A stretch of DNA of 64,000 bases, taken from assembly GCF_019443285.1 (NCBI RefSeq), contig NZ_CP080327.1, positions 1,360,001 through 1,424,000 on the forward strand, read 5' to 3'. Each line of letters opens with the position of its first letter. Positions within the stretch are counted from its first letter, which is position 1. This document shows, piece after piece, positions 42,170 through 51,377 of the stretch. The notes beneath the pieces were generated by a model. The model was given only the letters and a program-made list of their open reading frames with translations. It ran no database searches and was not told the origin of the DNA. Made by a program: the position numbers and the translations under genes. The DNA is from Aquisediminimonas profunda. Lineage in GTDB: Bacteria; Pseudomonadota; Alphaproteobacteria; Sphingomonadales; Sphingomonadaceae.

Positions 42170-43105
42170 GTGAAAATGAATGTGCGCGTCCGTGTTGCTG
42201 GTCTCGCTCTTGCGATGGCCTTTCAATCGGGTTGCGTCTCAAGCGAACAGCACCACCCACTTGCAAGTGATGCAGTGATTGATGCGGCCGAGCATTCTCC
42301 TCTCAATCCCTTTGCCGTCTCGGGGCGCTGGAACAAGCCATTTGCGCCGTTCACGATCATCGGCAATATTCACTATGTCGGGACCGAGGGCGTCAGCGCT
42401 TTCCTGATCACGACGCCGAAGGGCCATATCCTGATCGATGGCATCCTAGCGCAATCAGTCCCGCAGATCATCGCCAATATCCAGGCGCTCGGTTTCGATA
42501 TCCGCGACGTCAAATTCTTGCTCAACAGTCACGCCCACATTGATCATGCTGGCGGCCTTGCCGGCCTCCAGCGGGCAAGCGGGGCGAAAATGGTGGCCAG
42601 CGCGGGAGATCGGCCGACGCTTGAAGCGGGGGCCATCGGGTTTGGCCCGACCAAGGGCATGGCGTTCCCGCCTGTTCGCGTTGATCGCGTCATAGCGGAT
42701 GGTGGCACTGTTAGCCTCGGCGGCACAACCCTGACCGCCCATTTAACGCCGGGGCATACACAGGGATGCACGACCTGGAGCATGTCTGTCCGCGGGGCCG
42801 ACGGCGCACCGCACACTGCGGTTTTTCATTGCAGTACCACTGTGGCGGGACAGGCCCTGGTTCCTGAATCATGGCCGGGCATGGTCGCTGCCTATCGCGC
42901 GAGCTTTGCAAAGCTGCGGGACATGAAAGCAGACATCTTGCTCGCACCGCATGATGATTTCTTCGACCTTGAAGCCCGCCGTGCACGCCAGATTGCAGGC
43001 GATGCGAATGCTTTTGTTGATCCCGGCGCACTTGGGCTGCTGAACGACGACATGGAAAAGGCATTCGAGGCTGAGCTCGAACGCCAGAAGAAACAGGCTG
43101 GATAG
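42170..43105 (+). CDS. Subclass B3 metallo-beta-lactamase
   Basis: The 311-residue product keeps the full B3 zinc set: His121, His123, Asp125 and His126 in LLNSHAHIDHAGG, His196 in LTPGHTQGCTTW, and His261 in LLAPHDDFFD. An export signal is present (GLALAMAFQSGCVSS), with a possible but non-canonical lipobox at Cys22. B3 enzymes hydrolyse penicillins, cephalosporins and usually carbapenems. The start may be GTG 42170 or ATG 42176. It lies 7 bases after clpX, so it may be read through from the clpPX promoters. GC content and codons look like the neighbours, suggesting a long-resident gene rather than a recent arrival. Confidence 0.9.
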   Translation: MKMNVRVRVAGLALAMAFQSGCVSSEQHHPLASDAVIDAAEHSPLNPFAVSGRWNKPFAPFTIIGNIHYVGTEGVSAFLITTPKGHILIDGILAQSVPQIIANIQALGFDIRDVKFLLNSHAHIDHAGGLAGLQRASGAKMVASAGDRPTLEAGAIGFGPTKGMAFPPVRVDRVIADGGTVSLGGTTLTAHLTPGHTQGCTTWSMSVRGADGAPHTAVFHCSTTVAGQALVPESWPGMVAAYRASFAKLRDMKADILLAPHDDFFDLEARRARQIAGDANAFVDPGALGLLNDDMEKAFEAELERQKKQAG

Positions 43106-43301
43106 GAACGGCTGGAGTTTTGGCACTGGCGCGACCGGAGCCAACGGCCAGACAAGAATGATCGCGCGCCCAAATTCCCGTTCGCTGTTGCGCTATGTTC
43201 TGCTATCAAGCCACTAATGTCATGATCAGTCAGCTTCGTAGTTGCTGAGATCTGGTTTGTTTAAGTCCGCAGTGCCCCATTGTCAGGCAAGGGAGGTTCG
43301 C

Positions 43302-43934
43302 ATGGCCTATGTTGATTGGCGTATTCGTGGTCCAGAGATTTCGAATTGCAATTGCGATTGGGGCTGTCCCTGCCAGTTCAATGCCCTTCCGACCAAGGGC
43401 GACTGTCGCGCGATGACGGCCATGAGCATCGAAGAAGGCCATTTCGGGGATACTTCGCTGAATGGCGTGAAATGGGTCGGTATGTTTGCCTGGCCCAAGG
43501 CAATCCATGAAGGCGGTGGTGAGGCCTTTGTTGTCGTCGATTCTGCCGCCAGCCCTGCACAACGTGAGGCGATCCTCACGATTCTGTCGGGGGGCGAAAC
43601 CGAGCCCGGTGCAACGATCTTCAATGTCTTCTCAACTGTCATCGACCATATGCATGAACCGGCATTTTTGCCGATCACATTTGAAGCGGATATTGAGCGG
43701 AGGCAAGCGCGCGTCCTGGTCGGCGGTGTCATTGACACGGCAGTAGAGCCAATTCGCAACCCGGTGACCGGCGATGAACATCGGGCCCGGGTAAGTCTCC
43801 CGAACGGCTTCGAATACAAGGTCGCGGAATTTGCAAGCGGCACGACCAACGCCGATGGACCTGTCGCGCTCGGCTGGGCTTCAAGCCATGCCCATTTGGC
43901 GATGCTTGACCTGTCCACCCATGGAGCTGCCTGA
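43302..43934 (+). CDS. DUF1326 cysteine-rich protein
   Basis: The start at 43302 follows GGGAGG at 5 bases; the earlier frame start is not supported. The 210-residue product is a DUF1326 member, with the cysteine cluster ISNCNCDWGCPCQFNALPTK near the N-terminus and later VVVDSAASPAQREAIL. The closely spaced cysteines suggest metal binding or a thiol function. No characterised role is known to me. Its 3' end overlaps the DUF2182 start by 14 bases, and the two families are often neighbours. Confidence 0.85.
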   Translation: MAYVDWRIRGPEISNCNCDWGCPCQFNALPTKGDCRAMTAMSIEEGHFGDTSLNGVKWVGMFAWPKAIHEGGGEAFVVVDSAASPAQREAILTILSGGETEPGATIFNVFSTVIDHMHEPAFLPITFEADIERRQARVLVGGVIDTAVEPIRNPVTGDEHRARVSLPNGFEYKVAEFASGTTNADGPVALGWASSHAHLAMLDLSTHGAA

Positions 43935-44739
43935 AACCGACCGCATCGCTTCAGAGCGGCGGGGGAATTCGGTAGAGCAAATTCTCCGCCGTGACGGGCT
44001 GATTGTCGGCTTTTGCATTGTTGCCCTAGTCCTGTTGGCCTGGTGGTGGCTCTTCAGGTCGGCCGGCATTGGCATGGGCACCAATATGGGCGCCTCTGCC
44101 ATGTCTGATATGGGCCGTGGTGTGCCGGTCTGGACATGGACCTACCTGACCTCGGCATTCGCCATGTGGGTGTTGATGATGGTTGCAATGATGCTCCCTT
44201 CTGCGGCGCCCATGATCCTTCTCTTTGCGCGGCTCTCGGGACAGTCCGAACACGGATTGGCGCGAACAATCGGCTTTGCGAGCTGCTATTTGCTTGTTTG
44301 GGCGCTTTTTTCGGCACTGGCATCGGTCTCGCAGGCAGCGCTTGTGTCGTTTGCCTTGGCGTCCGAAGGAACGTTGAGACTCGTTGATGGCAAGATTGCC
44401 GGAATCCTCATGCTGCTCGCAGGGGCCTATCAGCTAAGTCCTTTGAAATCAGCCTGTCTCGACCATTGCAGGTCGCCGCTTGCCTTTCTGATGCAGGGGT
44501 GGCGGCCAGGCTGGCGTGGTGCAACGCGGATTGGGCTGCGACATGGCCTTTACTGCCTCGGATGTTGCTGGGCGTTGATGCTGCTTCTGTTTGTGGCCGG
44601 GGTCATGAACCTGGCCTGGATCGCCGCTCTGACGATCGTCGTTTTGGCAGAGAAACTGGCTCCTCCGAGCATGCGGGTGCGTCAGGGTTTGGCTCTTGCG
44701 CTGTTGCTTGGCGGTATGCTGATGATCGTCGGCCGTTAA
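43921..44739 (+). CDS. DUF2182 integral membrane protein
   Basis: The 272-residue product has about seven membrane segments. It matches the predicted metal-binding DUF2182 family: WVLMMVAMMLPSAAPMILLF (first core), a YQLSPLKSACLDHCRSPLAF loop with two cysteines, and GLRHGLYCLGCCWALMLLLF. The conserved Met and Cys pattern suggests copper or other soft-metal handling, which is inferred. It overlaps the DUF1326 gene and is probably co-translated. Confidence 0.85.
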   Translation: MELPETDRIASERRGNSVEQILRRDGLIVGFCIVALVLLAWWWLFRSAGIGMGTNMGASAMSDMGRGVPVWTWTYLTSAFAMWVLMMVAMMLPSAAPMILLFARLSGQSEHGLARTIGFASCYLLVWALFSALASVSQAALVSFALASEGTLRLVDGKIAGILMLLAGAYQLSPLKSACLDHCRSPLAFLMQGWRPGWRGATRIGLRHGLYCLGCCWALMLLLFVAGVMNLAWIAALTIVVLAEKLAPPSMRVRQGLALALLLGGMLMIVGR

Positions 44740-44776
44740 GCGGGAAGACTCGCCGAAAAAGGCCTTGTCGATTCCA

Positions 44777-44897
44777 TACAATAATTCCGTGCCGACTCGC
44801 GTTATCGGAAATCTGCGACCCGAGGGGCTTCAGGTATACCTGAACACCTTCAACTTCGTCAGGACCCGGTCGGTACGCTGACCGGGTCCTTTCTTTT
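44777..44897 (+). ncRNA. Possible small RNA or leader ending in a strong terminator
   Basis: A TACAAT -10-like element (44777-44782) lies about 80 bases before an 11-bp stem AGGACCCGGTC/GACCGGGTCCT (44861-44871 with 44880-44890) and its T-rich tail TTCTTTT. A perfect 12-bp palindrome CAGGTATACCTG lies at 44831-44842. No open frame fits. No good -35 was found, so the terminator may simply end the DUF1326/DUF2182 operon. The RNA gene is a hypothesis; the terminator is solid. Confidence 0.35.
44861..44897 (+). terminator. Rho-independent terminator after the DUF1326/DUF2182 operon
   Basis: A perfect 11-bp stem with an eight-base loop is followed by TTCTTTT. It lies 122 bases downstream of the DUF2182 stop codon and upstream of the glutathione peroxidase gene. 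Confidence 0.88.
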
Positions 44898-44989
44898 GGT
44901 GCAAGTCAGTGCGCCGCCAGCATTTGATTCTCTCAACATTGTGACGCACAAGGGCGTCGTTCATGTTGTCGAAGATCGAGGAAGCGGAA

Positions 44990-45466
44990 ATGACAAGCGT
45001 TCATGATTTCACTGTGAAGAAGGCCGACGGGACCGAGCAGAAGCTCTCCGATTTTGCGGGCAAGCCCATGCTGATCGTCAACACGGCCTCCAAGTGCGGG
45101 TTCACGCCGCAATATGAAGGGCTTGAGGCGCTGCACCGTGAATATGGCGACAAGGTCGAGATCATTGCCTTCCCCTGCAACCAGTTCGGCGCGCAGGAAC
45201 CCGGCAACGCGGAAGAGATCGCCAATTTCTGTTCGCTGACGTATGACGTGACCTTTCCGGTCATGGCGAAGGTCGAGGTCAACGGCGCAAACGCCGATCC
45301 GCTCTACAAGCATCTGAAAAAGGAAAAGCCGGGCTTGATGGGGCTCCAGTCGATCAAATGGAATTTCACCAAGTTCCTCGTCGACAAGAATGGCAAAGTG
45401 GTGTCCCGCCATGCGCCAACCGAGAAGCCGGAAAGCCTGAAGGGTGATATTGCCAAGCTGCTTTAA
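44990..45466 (+). CDS. Glutathione peroxidase family protein
   Basis: The start at 44990 is chosen over 44963 because GAGGAAGCGGAA sits just before it. The 158-residue product has IVNTASKCGFTPQYEGLEAL (catalytic Cys in place of selenocysteine), FPCNQFGAQEPG (Gln) and KWNFTKFLVDKNG (Trp-Asn). These enzymes reduce peroxides, in bacteria often using thioredoxin rather than glutathione. It is upstream of dnaE, but 75 bases and no shared signal separate them. Confidence 0.92.
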   Translation: MTSVHDFTVKKADGTEQKLSDFAGKPMLIVNTASKCGFTPQYEGLEALHREYGDKVEIIAFPCNQFGAQEPGNAEEIANFCSLTYDVTFPVMAKVEVNGANADPLYKHLKKEKPGLMGLQSIKWNFTKFLVDKNGKVVSRHAPTEKPESLKGDIAKLL

Positions 45467-45541
45467 GCAGCGCACCGGTTATCCCCAATTCTGTTGCTCA
45501 GTGCTGTTCACAAAGGCCGTTCCGCCGCCTAAGACGGCTTC

Positions 45542-48500
45542 ATGCCGCATGCGCCCTTTGTTCCCTTGCGAATCCTGTCCGCCTATTCGATGCTCGAAGG
45601 CGCGATCGATCCGAAGGGCATAGCAAAGCGGGCGCGGGAACTTGGTTTTCCGGCCGCCGCGATCACGGACCGCAATGGCCTCTATGGCGTCATGGAATTC
45701 TCCGAGGCTTGCAAGTCTGCGGGCGTTCAGCCGATCATCGGAACCCTGCTTGCAGTCTCGCGACCGGACCGGCCCGATGCTGTCGCGCCAGCCTATGACT
45801 GGCTGCCGCTCTATGCGCAGGACGAGGCAGGCTATGCCAATCTCTGCGCGCTGACCTCGGCTGCGCATCTCGATCGCCCGCTTGAAGAGCCGGCCCATGT
45901 CACGTTTGAAAAGCTGGCCGAACACACCGATGGGCTGATCGCGCTCACAGGCGGTGCCGAAGGAGCGATGGCGCGCCTCATTGCCGAAGGGCAGGATTAT
46001 GCAGCCATTGGCTATGCCGATCGCTTGCTGCAGCTGTTTCCGGGCCGGGTCTATGTCGAGATCGCCCGGACGCTGAACCCGATCGAAGGCGCAAGCGAAG
46101 CGGGCCTGATCGAGATCGCCCATCAGCTTGACCTGCCGCTGGTCGCGACCAACCCGGCCAATTTTGCCGAAGCCGATTTCCACGATGCGCATGACGTCAT
46201 GCTCTGCATCGCGCACTCGAGCTATGTGGACAGCGACGACCGGATCAAGAGTTCGCCCGATTCATGGATCAAGCCCGCGCGCGACATGCGCCTGCTTTTC
46301 GCCGACTTGCCGGAGGCCTTGGCCAATACATTGGTCGTTGCCCAGCGGTGCGCCGTCATGGCCCCCAAGCGCAATCCGATCCTGCCCAGCATCGTCGGGG
46401 ACAAGGAAGGCGAGATTACGCAACTTCGCAGCGATGCTGCAGCCGGACTCGAACGGCGGCTGGTGCGGATTTCCGAAAGCGAGCATCAGATCTATCGGGA
46501 TCGGCTGGAATTCGAACTGGACGTCATCACGTCCATGGGCTTTGCGGCCTATTTCCTGATCGTTGCCGATTTCATCAAATGGGCGAAGGAACACGGCATT
46601 CCCGTGGGTCCGGGGCGTGGCTCGGGTGCGGGGTCTGTCGTTGCCTGGTCGCTGACGATCACGGATCTTGACCCGATCAAGCTGGGGCTGCTGTTCGAAC
46701 GCTTCCTCAATCCGGAACGTGTCTCGATGCCGGACTTCGACATCGACTTCTGCGAAACCCGGCGCGAGGAAGTGATCCGCTATGTTCAGGCCAAATATGG
46801 CCGCGATCAGGTGGCCCAGATCATCACGTTCGGGCGCTTGAAGGCACGTGCTGTGCTGAAGGATACCGGACGGGTCCTCCAGATGAGCTATGGCCATGTC
46901 GACCGGCTGGCCAAGCTCGTCCCCAATCATCCAACCGACCCCTGGACGCTTGAACGCGCGCTCAATGGCGTTTCGGAACTGGCAGCCGAATACAAGTCCG
47001 ATGCGCAGGTCCGGCGGCTGTTCGATCTTGCGCTGAAGCTGGAAGGGCTGCCCCGTCACAGTTCGACCCACGCGGCGGGCGTTGTCATCGGAGACAGGCC
47101 GCTGGCGGAGCTTGTCCCGCTCTATCGCGATCCGCGGTCCGACATGCCGGTCACGCAATTCGACATGAAATACAGCGAGAGCGCAGGGCTGGTGAAGTTC
47201 GACTTCCTCGGCCTCAAGACGCTGTCTGTCCTTCAGAAGGCGTGCGACCTGATCGAGGCACGCGAAGGTTTGCGGCCCGATCTCGATGCCCTCTCGTGGG
47301 ACGATGAGGACGTTTATGCGCTCCTCCAGCGCGGAGACACGGTCGGCGTGTTCCAGCTGGAATCCGAAGGGATGCGCCGGACGCTTGCGGCCGTGCGGCC
47401 ATCCAACTTCGGGGACATCATCGCGCTCGTTTCGCTCTACCGGCCGGGCCCGATGGACAATATCGGCCTGTTCGGGGATCGGAAGAACGGCCGCGTCGCG
47501 ATCGAATATCCGCACCCGCTGCTCGAGGGCATCCTCGCCGAGACCTATGGCATTTTCGTGTACCAGGAACAGGTCATGCAGGCCGCGCAGATCCTTGCGG
47601 GCTACACGCTTGGCGGCGCGGACCTGCTGCGCCGTGCGATGGGCAAGAAGATCAAGGCCGAAATGGATGCCCAGCGCGAGGCATTCGTTTCGGGCAGCGC
47701 CCAGCACAACGGGATCGACGCGGCCAAGGCAAACGAACTGTTCGACTTGATCGACAAGTTCGCCGGCTATGGCTTCAACAAGAGCCACGCGGCTGCCTAT
47801 GCCCTGCTTGCCTATCAGACGGCATGGCTCAAGGCGCACTATCGCGAGGATTTCTTTGCCGCCTCGATGGCGTTCGATATCTCGAACACCGACAAGCTCA
47901 GCATTTTTGCCGATGACATGCGGCGATTGGGCGTTGCCCTGCTGCCGCCCTGCATCAATCGCTCCCAGGCCGATTTCAGTGTCGAGCGGACGGATGAGGG
48001 GCTCGCGGTCCGTTATGCCCTTGGTGCGCTGAAGGGGGTGGGCGAAGGGGCCATGGAAACGCTCTGCGCCGAACGCCAGGCCAATGGTGCATTCGCTTCG
48101 ATCGACGATTTTGCCGATCGTATCGGCGCGCGGCTGCTCAACCGGAGGCAGGTCGAAAGCCTTGCCGGTGCCGGGGCCTTTGATGCGATCGAGCCGCAGC
48201 GTGCCGCCGTTTTCCAGTCAGCGGAAACCATCATTGCCGTGGCGGCCCAGGCAGACTCTGCCCGGGTCAGCGGGCAGGGTGGCCTCTTTGGTGCGGAGGA
48301 AACGAGCACTGCCGCCGTCCAGCTGCCCAGCGGCGCGCACTGGTCGCTCGCCGAACGGATGAGCCAGGAGAAAGAGGCGTTCGGCTTCTATCTCTCGGCG
48401 CACCCGGTCGACCGCTATCGCCACCTTGCCGATGCGCATCACGCCCGCAGCTTCGGGGCCATCTGCGCATTGCCCGCGCCTGTTGATGGCTCGCGCACCG

Positions 48501-49018
48501 GCGCGGTGATGGCCGGCCTTGTCGAAGAGGTCCGCTGGCGCACATCGGCGCGCGGCCGGCGCTATGCGATGGCCACGCTGTCGGATGCGAGCGGTCAGTA
48601 TGTGGTCAGCTGCTTCGATGACCTTGTTTCAAGCGAACTGGAAGAGGCCGGTCGCACCGGCGCCTGCGCCTTGCTGACGGTCGAGCTTGATCGCAAGCCC
48701 GGCGAAGAACTGCCGCGCGTCACCCTTAAACGGGTCCAGCCCTTCGAAGCGCTGGCAGCGCACACGCGGTTGAAGGCCGAACTCCTCCTGTCGGACGCTG
48801 CGGCACTGGACGGGCTTGCAGCGCTTGTCTCCGGATCGCGCGGCGGGCGGGGCGAATTGCTGATCGTCGTGCCGACCGCAACGGGCACCGCGCGGCTACG
48901 GCTGGGGCGCGACTTTGCGCTTGATGCCGAACTTGCGGCGCGGATGGAGGCCTTGCCCGGCGTCGCTGCCGTCAGGCTGGGGGCGGCTGAATCGCCCCGG
49001 CTGGCCTTGGTGTCCTGA
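45542..49018 (+). CDS. dnaE: DNA polymerase III alpha subunit
   Basis: This is the replicative C-family polymerase. The 1158-residue product has the PHP domain, a central polymerase core with PGRGSGAGSVVAWSLTITDL, MPDFDIDFCETRREEVI (catalytic Asp pair), GLVKFDFLGLKTLSVLQKA and QEQVMQAAQILAGYT, and a C-terminal OB-like region. In the PHP domain the first zinc motif is lost: FVPLRILSAYSMLEGA stands where HVHS is usual, so intrinsic proofreading is unlikely and a separate DnaQ-type exonuclease should be used. Length fits DnaE1. The HD-domain gene follows 9 bases later. Confidence 0.95.
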   Translation: MPHAPFVPLRILSAYSMLEGAIDPKGIAKRARELGFPAAAITDRNGLYGVMEFSEACKSAGVQPIIGTLLAVSRPDRPDAVAPAYDWLPLYAQDEAGYANLCALTSAAHLDRPLEEPAHVTFEKLAEHTDGLIALTGGAEGAMARLIAEGQDYAAIGYADRLLQLFPGRVYVEIARTLNPIEGASEAGLIEIAHQLDLPLVATNPANFAEADFHDAHDVMLCIAHSSYVDSDDRIKSSPDSWIKPARDMRLLFADLPEALANTLVVAQRCAVMAPKRNPILPSIVGDKEGEITQLRSDAAAGLERRLVRISESEHQIYRDRLEFELDVITSMGFAAYFLIVADFIKWAKEHGIPVGPGRGSGAGSVVAWSLTITDLDPIKLGLLFERFLNPERVSMPDFDIDFCETRREEVIRYVQAKYGRDQVAQIITFGRLKARAVLKDTGRVLQMSYGHVDRLAKLVPNHPTDPWTLERALNGVSELAAEYKSDAQVRRLFDLALKLEGLPRHSSTHAAGVVIGDRPLAELVPLYRDPRSDMPVTQFDMKYSESAGLVKFDFLGLKTLSVLQKACDLIEAREGLRPDLDALSWDDEDVYALLQRGDTVGVFQLESEGMRRTLAAVRPSNFGDIIALVSLYRPGPMDNIGLFGDRKNGRVAIEYPHPLLEGILAETYGIFVYQEQVMQAAQILAGYTLGGADLLRRAMGKKIKAEMDAQREAFVSGSAQHNGIDAAKANELFDLIDKFAGYGFNKSHAAAYALLAYQTAWLKAHYREDFFAASMAFDISNTDKLSIFADDMRRLGVALLPPCINRSQADFSVERTDEGLAVRYALGALKGVGEGAMETLCAERQANGAFASIDDFADRIGARLLNRRQVESLAGAGAFDAIEPQRAAVFQSAETIIAVAAQADSARVSGQGGLFGAEETSTAAVQLPSGAHWSLAERMSQEKEAFGFYLSAHPVDRYRHLADAHHARSFGAICALPAPVDGSRTGAVMAGLVEEVRWRTSARGRRYAMATLSDASGQYVVSCFDDLVSSELEEAGRTGACALLTVELDRKPGEELPRVTLKRVQPFEALAAHTRLKAELLLSDAAALDGLAALVSGSRGGRGELLIVVPTATGTARLRLGRDFALDAELAARMEALPGVAAVRLGAAESPRLALVS

Positions 49019-49027
49019 GGGAGCGGC

Positions 49028-49792
49028 ATGGACAGCGAATTTCTCGAACGGGCCTTCATCCAGCCGCCGCAGTCCGATGGCCCGCAAGCCGGCCGGGCCC
49101 GGATGCTGATGCCGGCGCCTGTCGGCATCACGGGAACGGGGATCGACAATCCAGAGCCGGACCTGCTGGCCCGCATGGACCCCGGCCATGTGTTCATGAT
49201 GGGGGACAATCCGGCGCTGCCACCGATGCCGGCACGGCCGACACTCCTCGATTTCCTGAAGCACCGAATGCAGGGCATCACGATCCGCCATTTGCTGACG
49301 AGTGCGACCAAGGCGTTGGAGGATGGCCGCGATGACACGATCGTCATGGCCTGCCTGCTGCATGACATTTCCAATGGCTGCCTGATCCGGTCCGATCATG
49401 GCTATTGGGGTGCACAGATGCTTGCGCCGTATGTGAGCGAGGAAATCGCCTGGGCTGTGCAATATCACCAGTGTCTGCGCTATTTCGCGGACGAGGCAGA
49501 GGGCTATACCTATCCCGAAAGCTACAACCGCTTTTTCGGGCCGGATTATGTGCCGCCGGACTATATCCGCAAGGATGCCGACTTCGCGCGCACGCACCCC
49601 TGGTATGGCACCGCGCGCGCCGTGACGCTTTACGACATCTATTTCTTCGACGATTCCCCGACGCCCGATCCCGACATCTTCACGGACATCATCGGCCGCA
49701 ATTTTCGCAATCCCGAAGAGGGACTTGGCTTCGACGGCTCACCCGTCGCCCATATGTGGCGGACGGCGATCTGGCCGAACAACCTGCTATAG
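49028..49792 (+). CDS. HD-domain phosphohydrolase-like protein
   Basis: The 254-residue product carries an HD-type signature at about 100-150 (TIVMACLLHDISNGCLIRS and later AVQYHQCLRYF). The rest (LARMDPGHVFMMGDNPALPP, YNRFFGPDYVPPDYIRKDAD) matches a group of alphaproteobacterial HD proteins without an assigned substrate. Metal-dependent phosphoester hydrolysis is the family reaction. It is close behind dnaE, so it may share its transcript. Confidence 0.78.
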   Translation: MDSEFLERAFIQPPQSDGPQAGRARMLMPAPVGITGTGIDNPEPDLLARMDPGHVFMMGDNPALPPMPARPTLLDFLKHRMQGITIRHLLTSATKALEDGRDDTIVMACLLHDISNGCLIRSDHGYWGAQMLAPYVSEEIAWAVQYHQCLRYFADEAEGYTYPESYNRFFGPDYVPPDYIRKDADFARTHPWYGTARAVTLYDIYFFDDSPTPDPDIFTDIIGRNFRNPEEGLGFDGSPVAHMWRTAIWPNNLL

Positions 49793-49938
49793 ACATTGGG
49801 TAGGTTTTTGACCCGAGATTGGCCAACATCGCTCTGATATTCATCCCAGCAAATGCAAACGGCAAAGTTGGCCTTGATTTTTTTGAGTTTGCCGTCAACG
49901 AAGTCGCACAGCTAGGCATCTGTTTTTGGGGCAAATTT

Positions 49939-51294
49939 ATGTCGCGCATCATGTTTGCAAAAATGGAAGTCTGGATGGTCCTGCTTCTGTCACTTGCTGT
50001 GATCCCTGTAATGATCCTCTTCGGTTTTCTGGTTTTGGACGGGTCAACCGGAGGCGAGCGCTTTGGCAAGGCTTCACTTTCTGCGGTGGGCATTGCCAAG
50101 ATTCCGGACACGCTGCGCGACGTCATCTCTCCGCGAGATCGTTTGCAAATCTGGAACAGCAAACGGTATGACGCAAAGCCGACAGGCTGGCACACTGCGT
50201 TGGCAAAAATGCCTCAAATTGATGGATACCTTCTGGCCAGTCGGTATGACGGATCGGTAAAACGGCACAAACTTGAACTGATCTCGATGCAAGACTGGTC
50301 GGTGAAACACACCTGGATGCCCCACGCAGAACATATCCTTGAAGGGGCGTCCACGGCATCGGCGTTTGCAGATTATACGGCCTGGAATGCTTCACTGTTC
50401 AGGGAGATCAGTCCGCTGCTGCTTGCGAATGGGGATATCATAGCCAAAGATCACAATGCGCCTTTGTTCCGGCTTGATATTTGTGGACAGCGCAAATGGA
50501 TGAACGACGGAAGGATATTCCATCATTCAACAGAAATGGATGGTGACGGCCATATATGGGTGCCTTCAGTTGTGGAGCCTCACTCTGTGAAGGCATTACC
50601 CCCCGATTTTTTTGAGGATCAGATTGTACAGTTGGATCTGAACGGCAAGATCCTGTTTGCGCGGTCTGTGCCGAAGTTGATGCTCGATAATCAACTTGAG
50701 TTTCTTCTGTTCACCAACGGAATGTACAACCGCGATCCGACGCATCTTAATGACATTGAGCCGGTGCTTGACGATGGACCATTTTGGAAGCGCGGCGACG
50801 TATTCTTGAGTTTGCGCAATATTTCAACAATCCTGCTGTATCGGCCTTCTTCGGACAAGATTATCTGGATGAAGCAAGGGCCTTGGGTTGCGCAACACGA
50901 CGTTGATATTTTGGATGATCACAGGATTTCGGTTTACGACAATCATGCCCAGGATCGCGGATATGGTCCGTATTTTGAGGGCAACTCGAACATCCTGGTC
51001 TATGACTTTTCAAACGGCGCTGTGAGCAGGCCCTACAGTGATTTGATGAAGTCCGAAAACATTCGAACGTCGGCCGCAGGGCTTTTTACACCTTTATCGA
51101 ATGGTTACGCCTTGATCGAAGACGTTCAAGACGCGCGCCTGCTCATCGCTGGTCCCGACAATTCCCTGGCTGCAGAATTCACAAATCGTGCTGCAGACGG
51201 AAACATTTACCTCTTGGGCTGGAGTCGGTTCTTGGACAAAGCTCTGGGTGATAGGGTCGTGCGCCTTGCGAAGGCTGCACACTGCACAGCTTAG
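49939..51294 (+). CDS. Arylsulfotransferase-like (ASST family) membrane-anchored protein
   Basis: The start at 49939 gives 451 residues with one N-terminal hydrophobic helix (about 11-33). The rest resembles arylsulfate sulfotransferase-type beta-propellers: DGHIWVPSVVEPHS, THLNDIEPVLDDGPFWKRGD, VFLSLRNISTILLY and WVAQHDVDILDDHRISVYDN. ASST enzymes move sulfate from a phenolic ester to another phenol without PAPS; whether this one keeps that activity is untested. It opens a four-gene AT-richer cassette ending in a PAPS-type sulfotransferase. Codon use differs from the dnaE side. Confidence 0.72.
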   Translation: MSRIMFAKMEVWMVLLLSLAVIPVMILFGFLVLDGSTGGERFGKASLSAVGIAKIPDTLRDVISPRDRLQIWNSKRYDAKPTGWHTALAKMPQIDGYLLASRYDGSVKRHKLELISMQDWSVKHTWMPHAEHILEGASTASAFADYTAWNASLFREISPLLLANGDIIAKDHNAPLFRLDICGQRKWMNDGRIFHHSTEMDGDGHIWVPSVVEPHSVKALPPDFFEDQIVQLDLNGKILFARSVPKLMLDNQLEFLLFTNGMYNRDPTHLNDIEPVLDDGPFWKRGDVFLSLRNISTILLYRPSSDKIIWMKQGPWVAQHDVDILDDHRISVYDNHAQDRGYGPYFEGNSNILVYDFSNGAVSRPYSDLMKSENIRTSAAGLFTPLSNGYALIEDVQDARLLIAGPDNSLAAEFTNRAADGNIYLLGWSRFLDKALGDRVVRLAKAAHCTA

Positions 51295-51377
51295 GCTCTC
51301 GCGGCGGCATTAACCATAGAGGTTTTGTGAGCGAGAGAATTGGTGATAAGGGCTGAGGCTCAGGGAGGGGCGCCGCA

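Noticed and set aside
46262-47839. Long open frame on the minus strand (525 codons)
   Set aside because: It is antisense to the conserved dnaE core and carries no recognisable motif.
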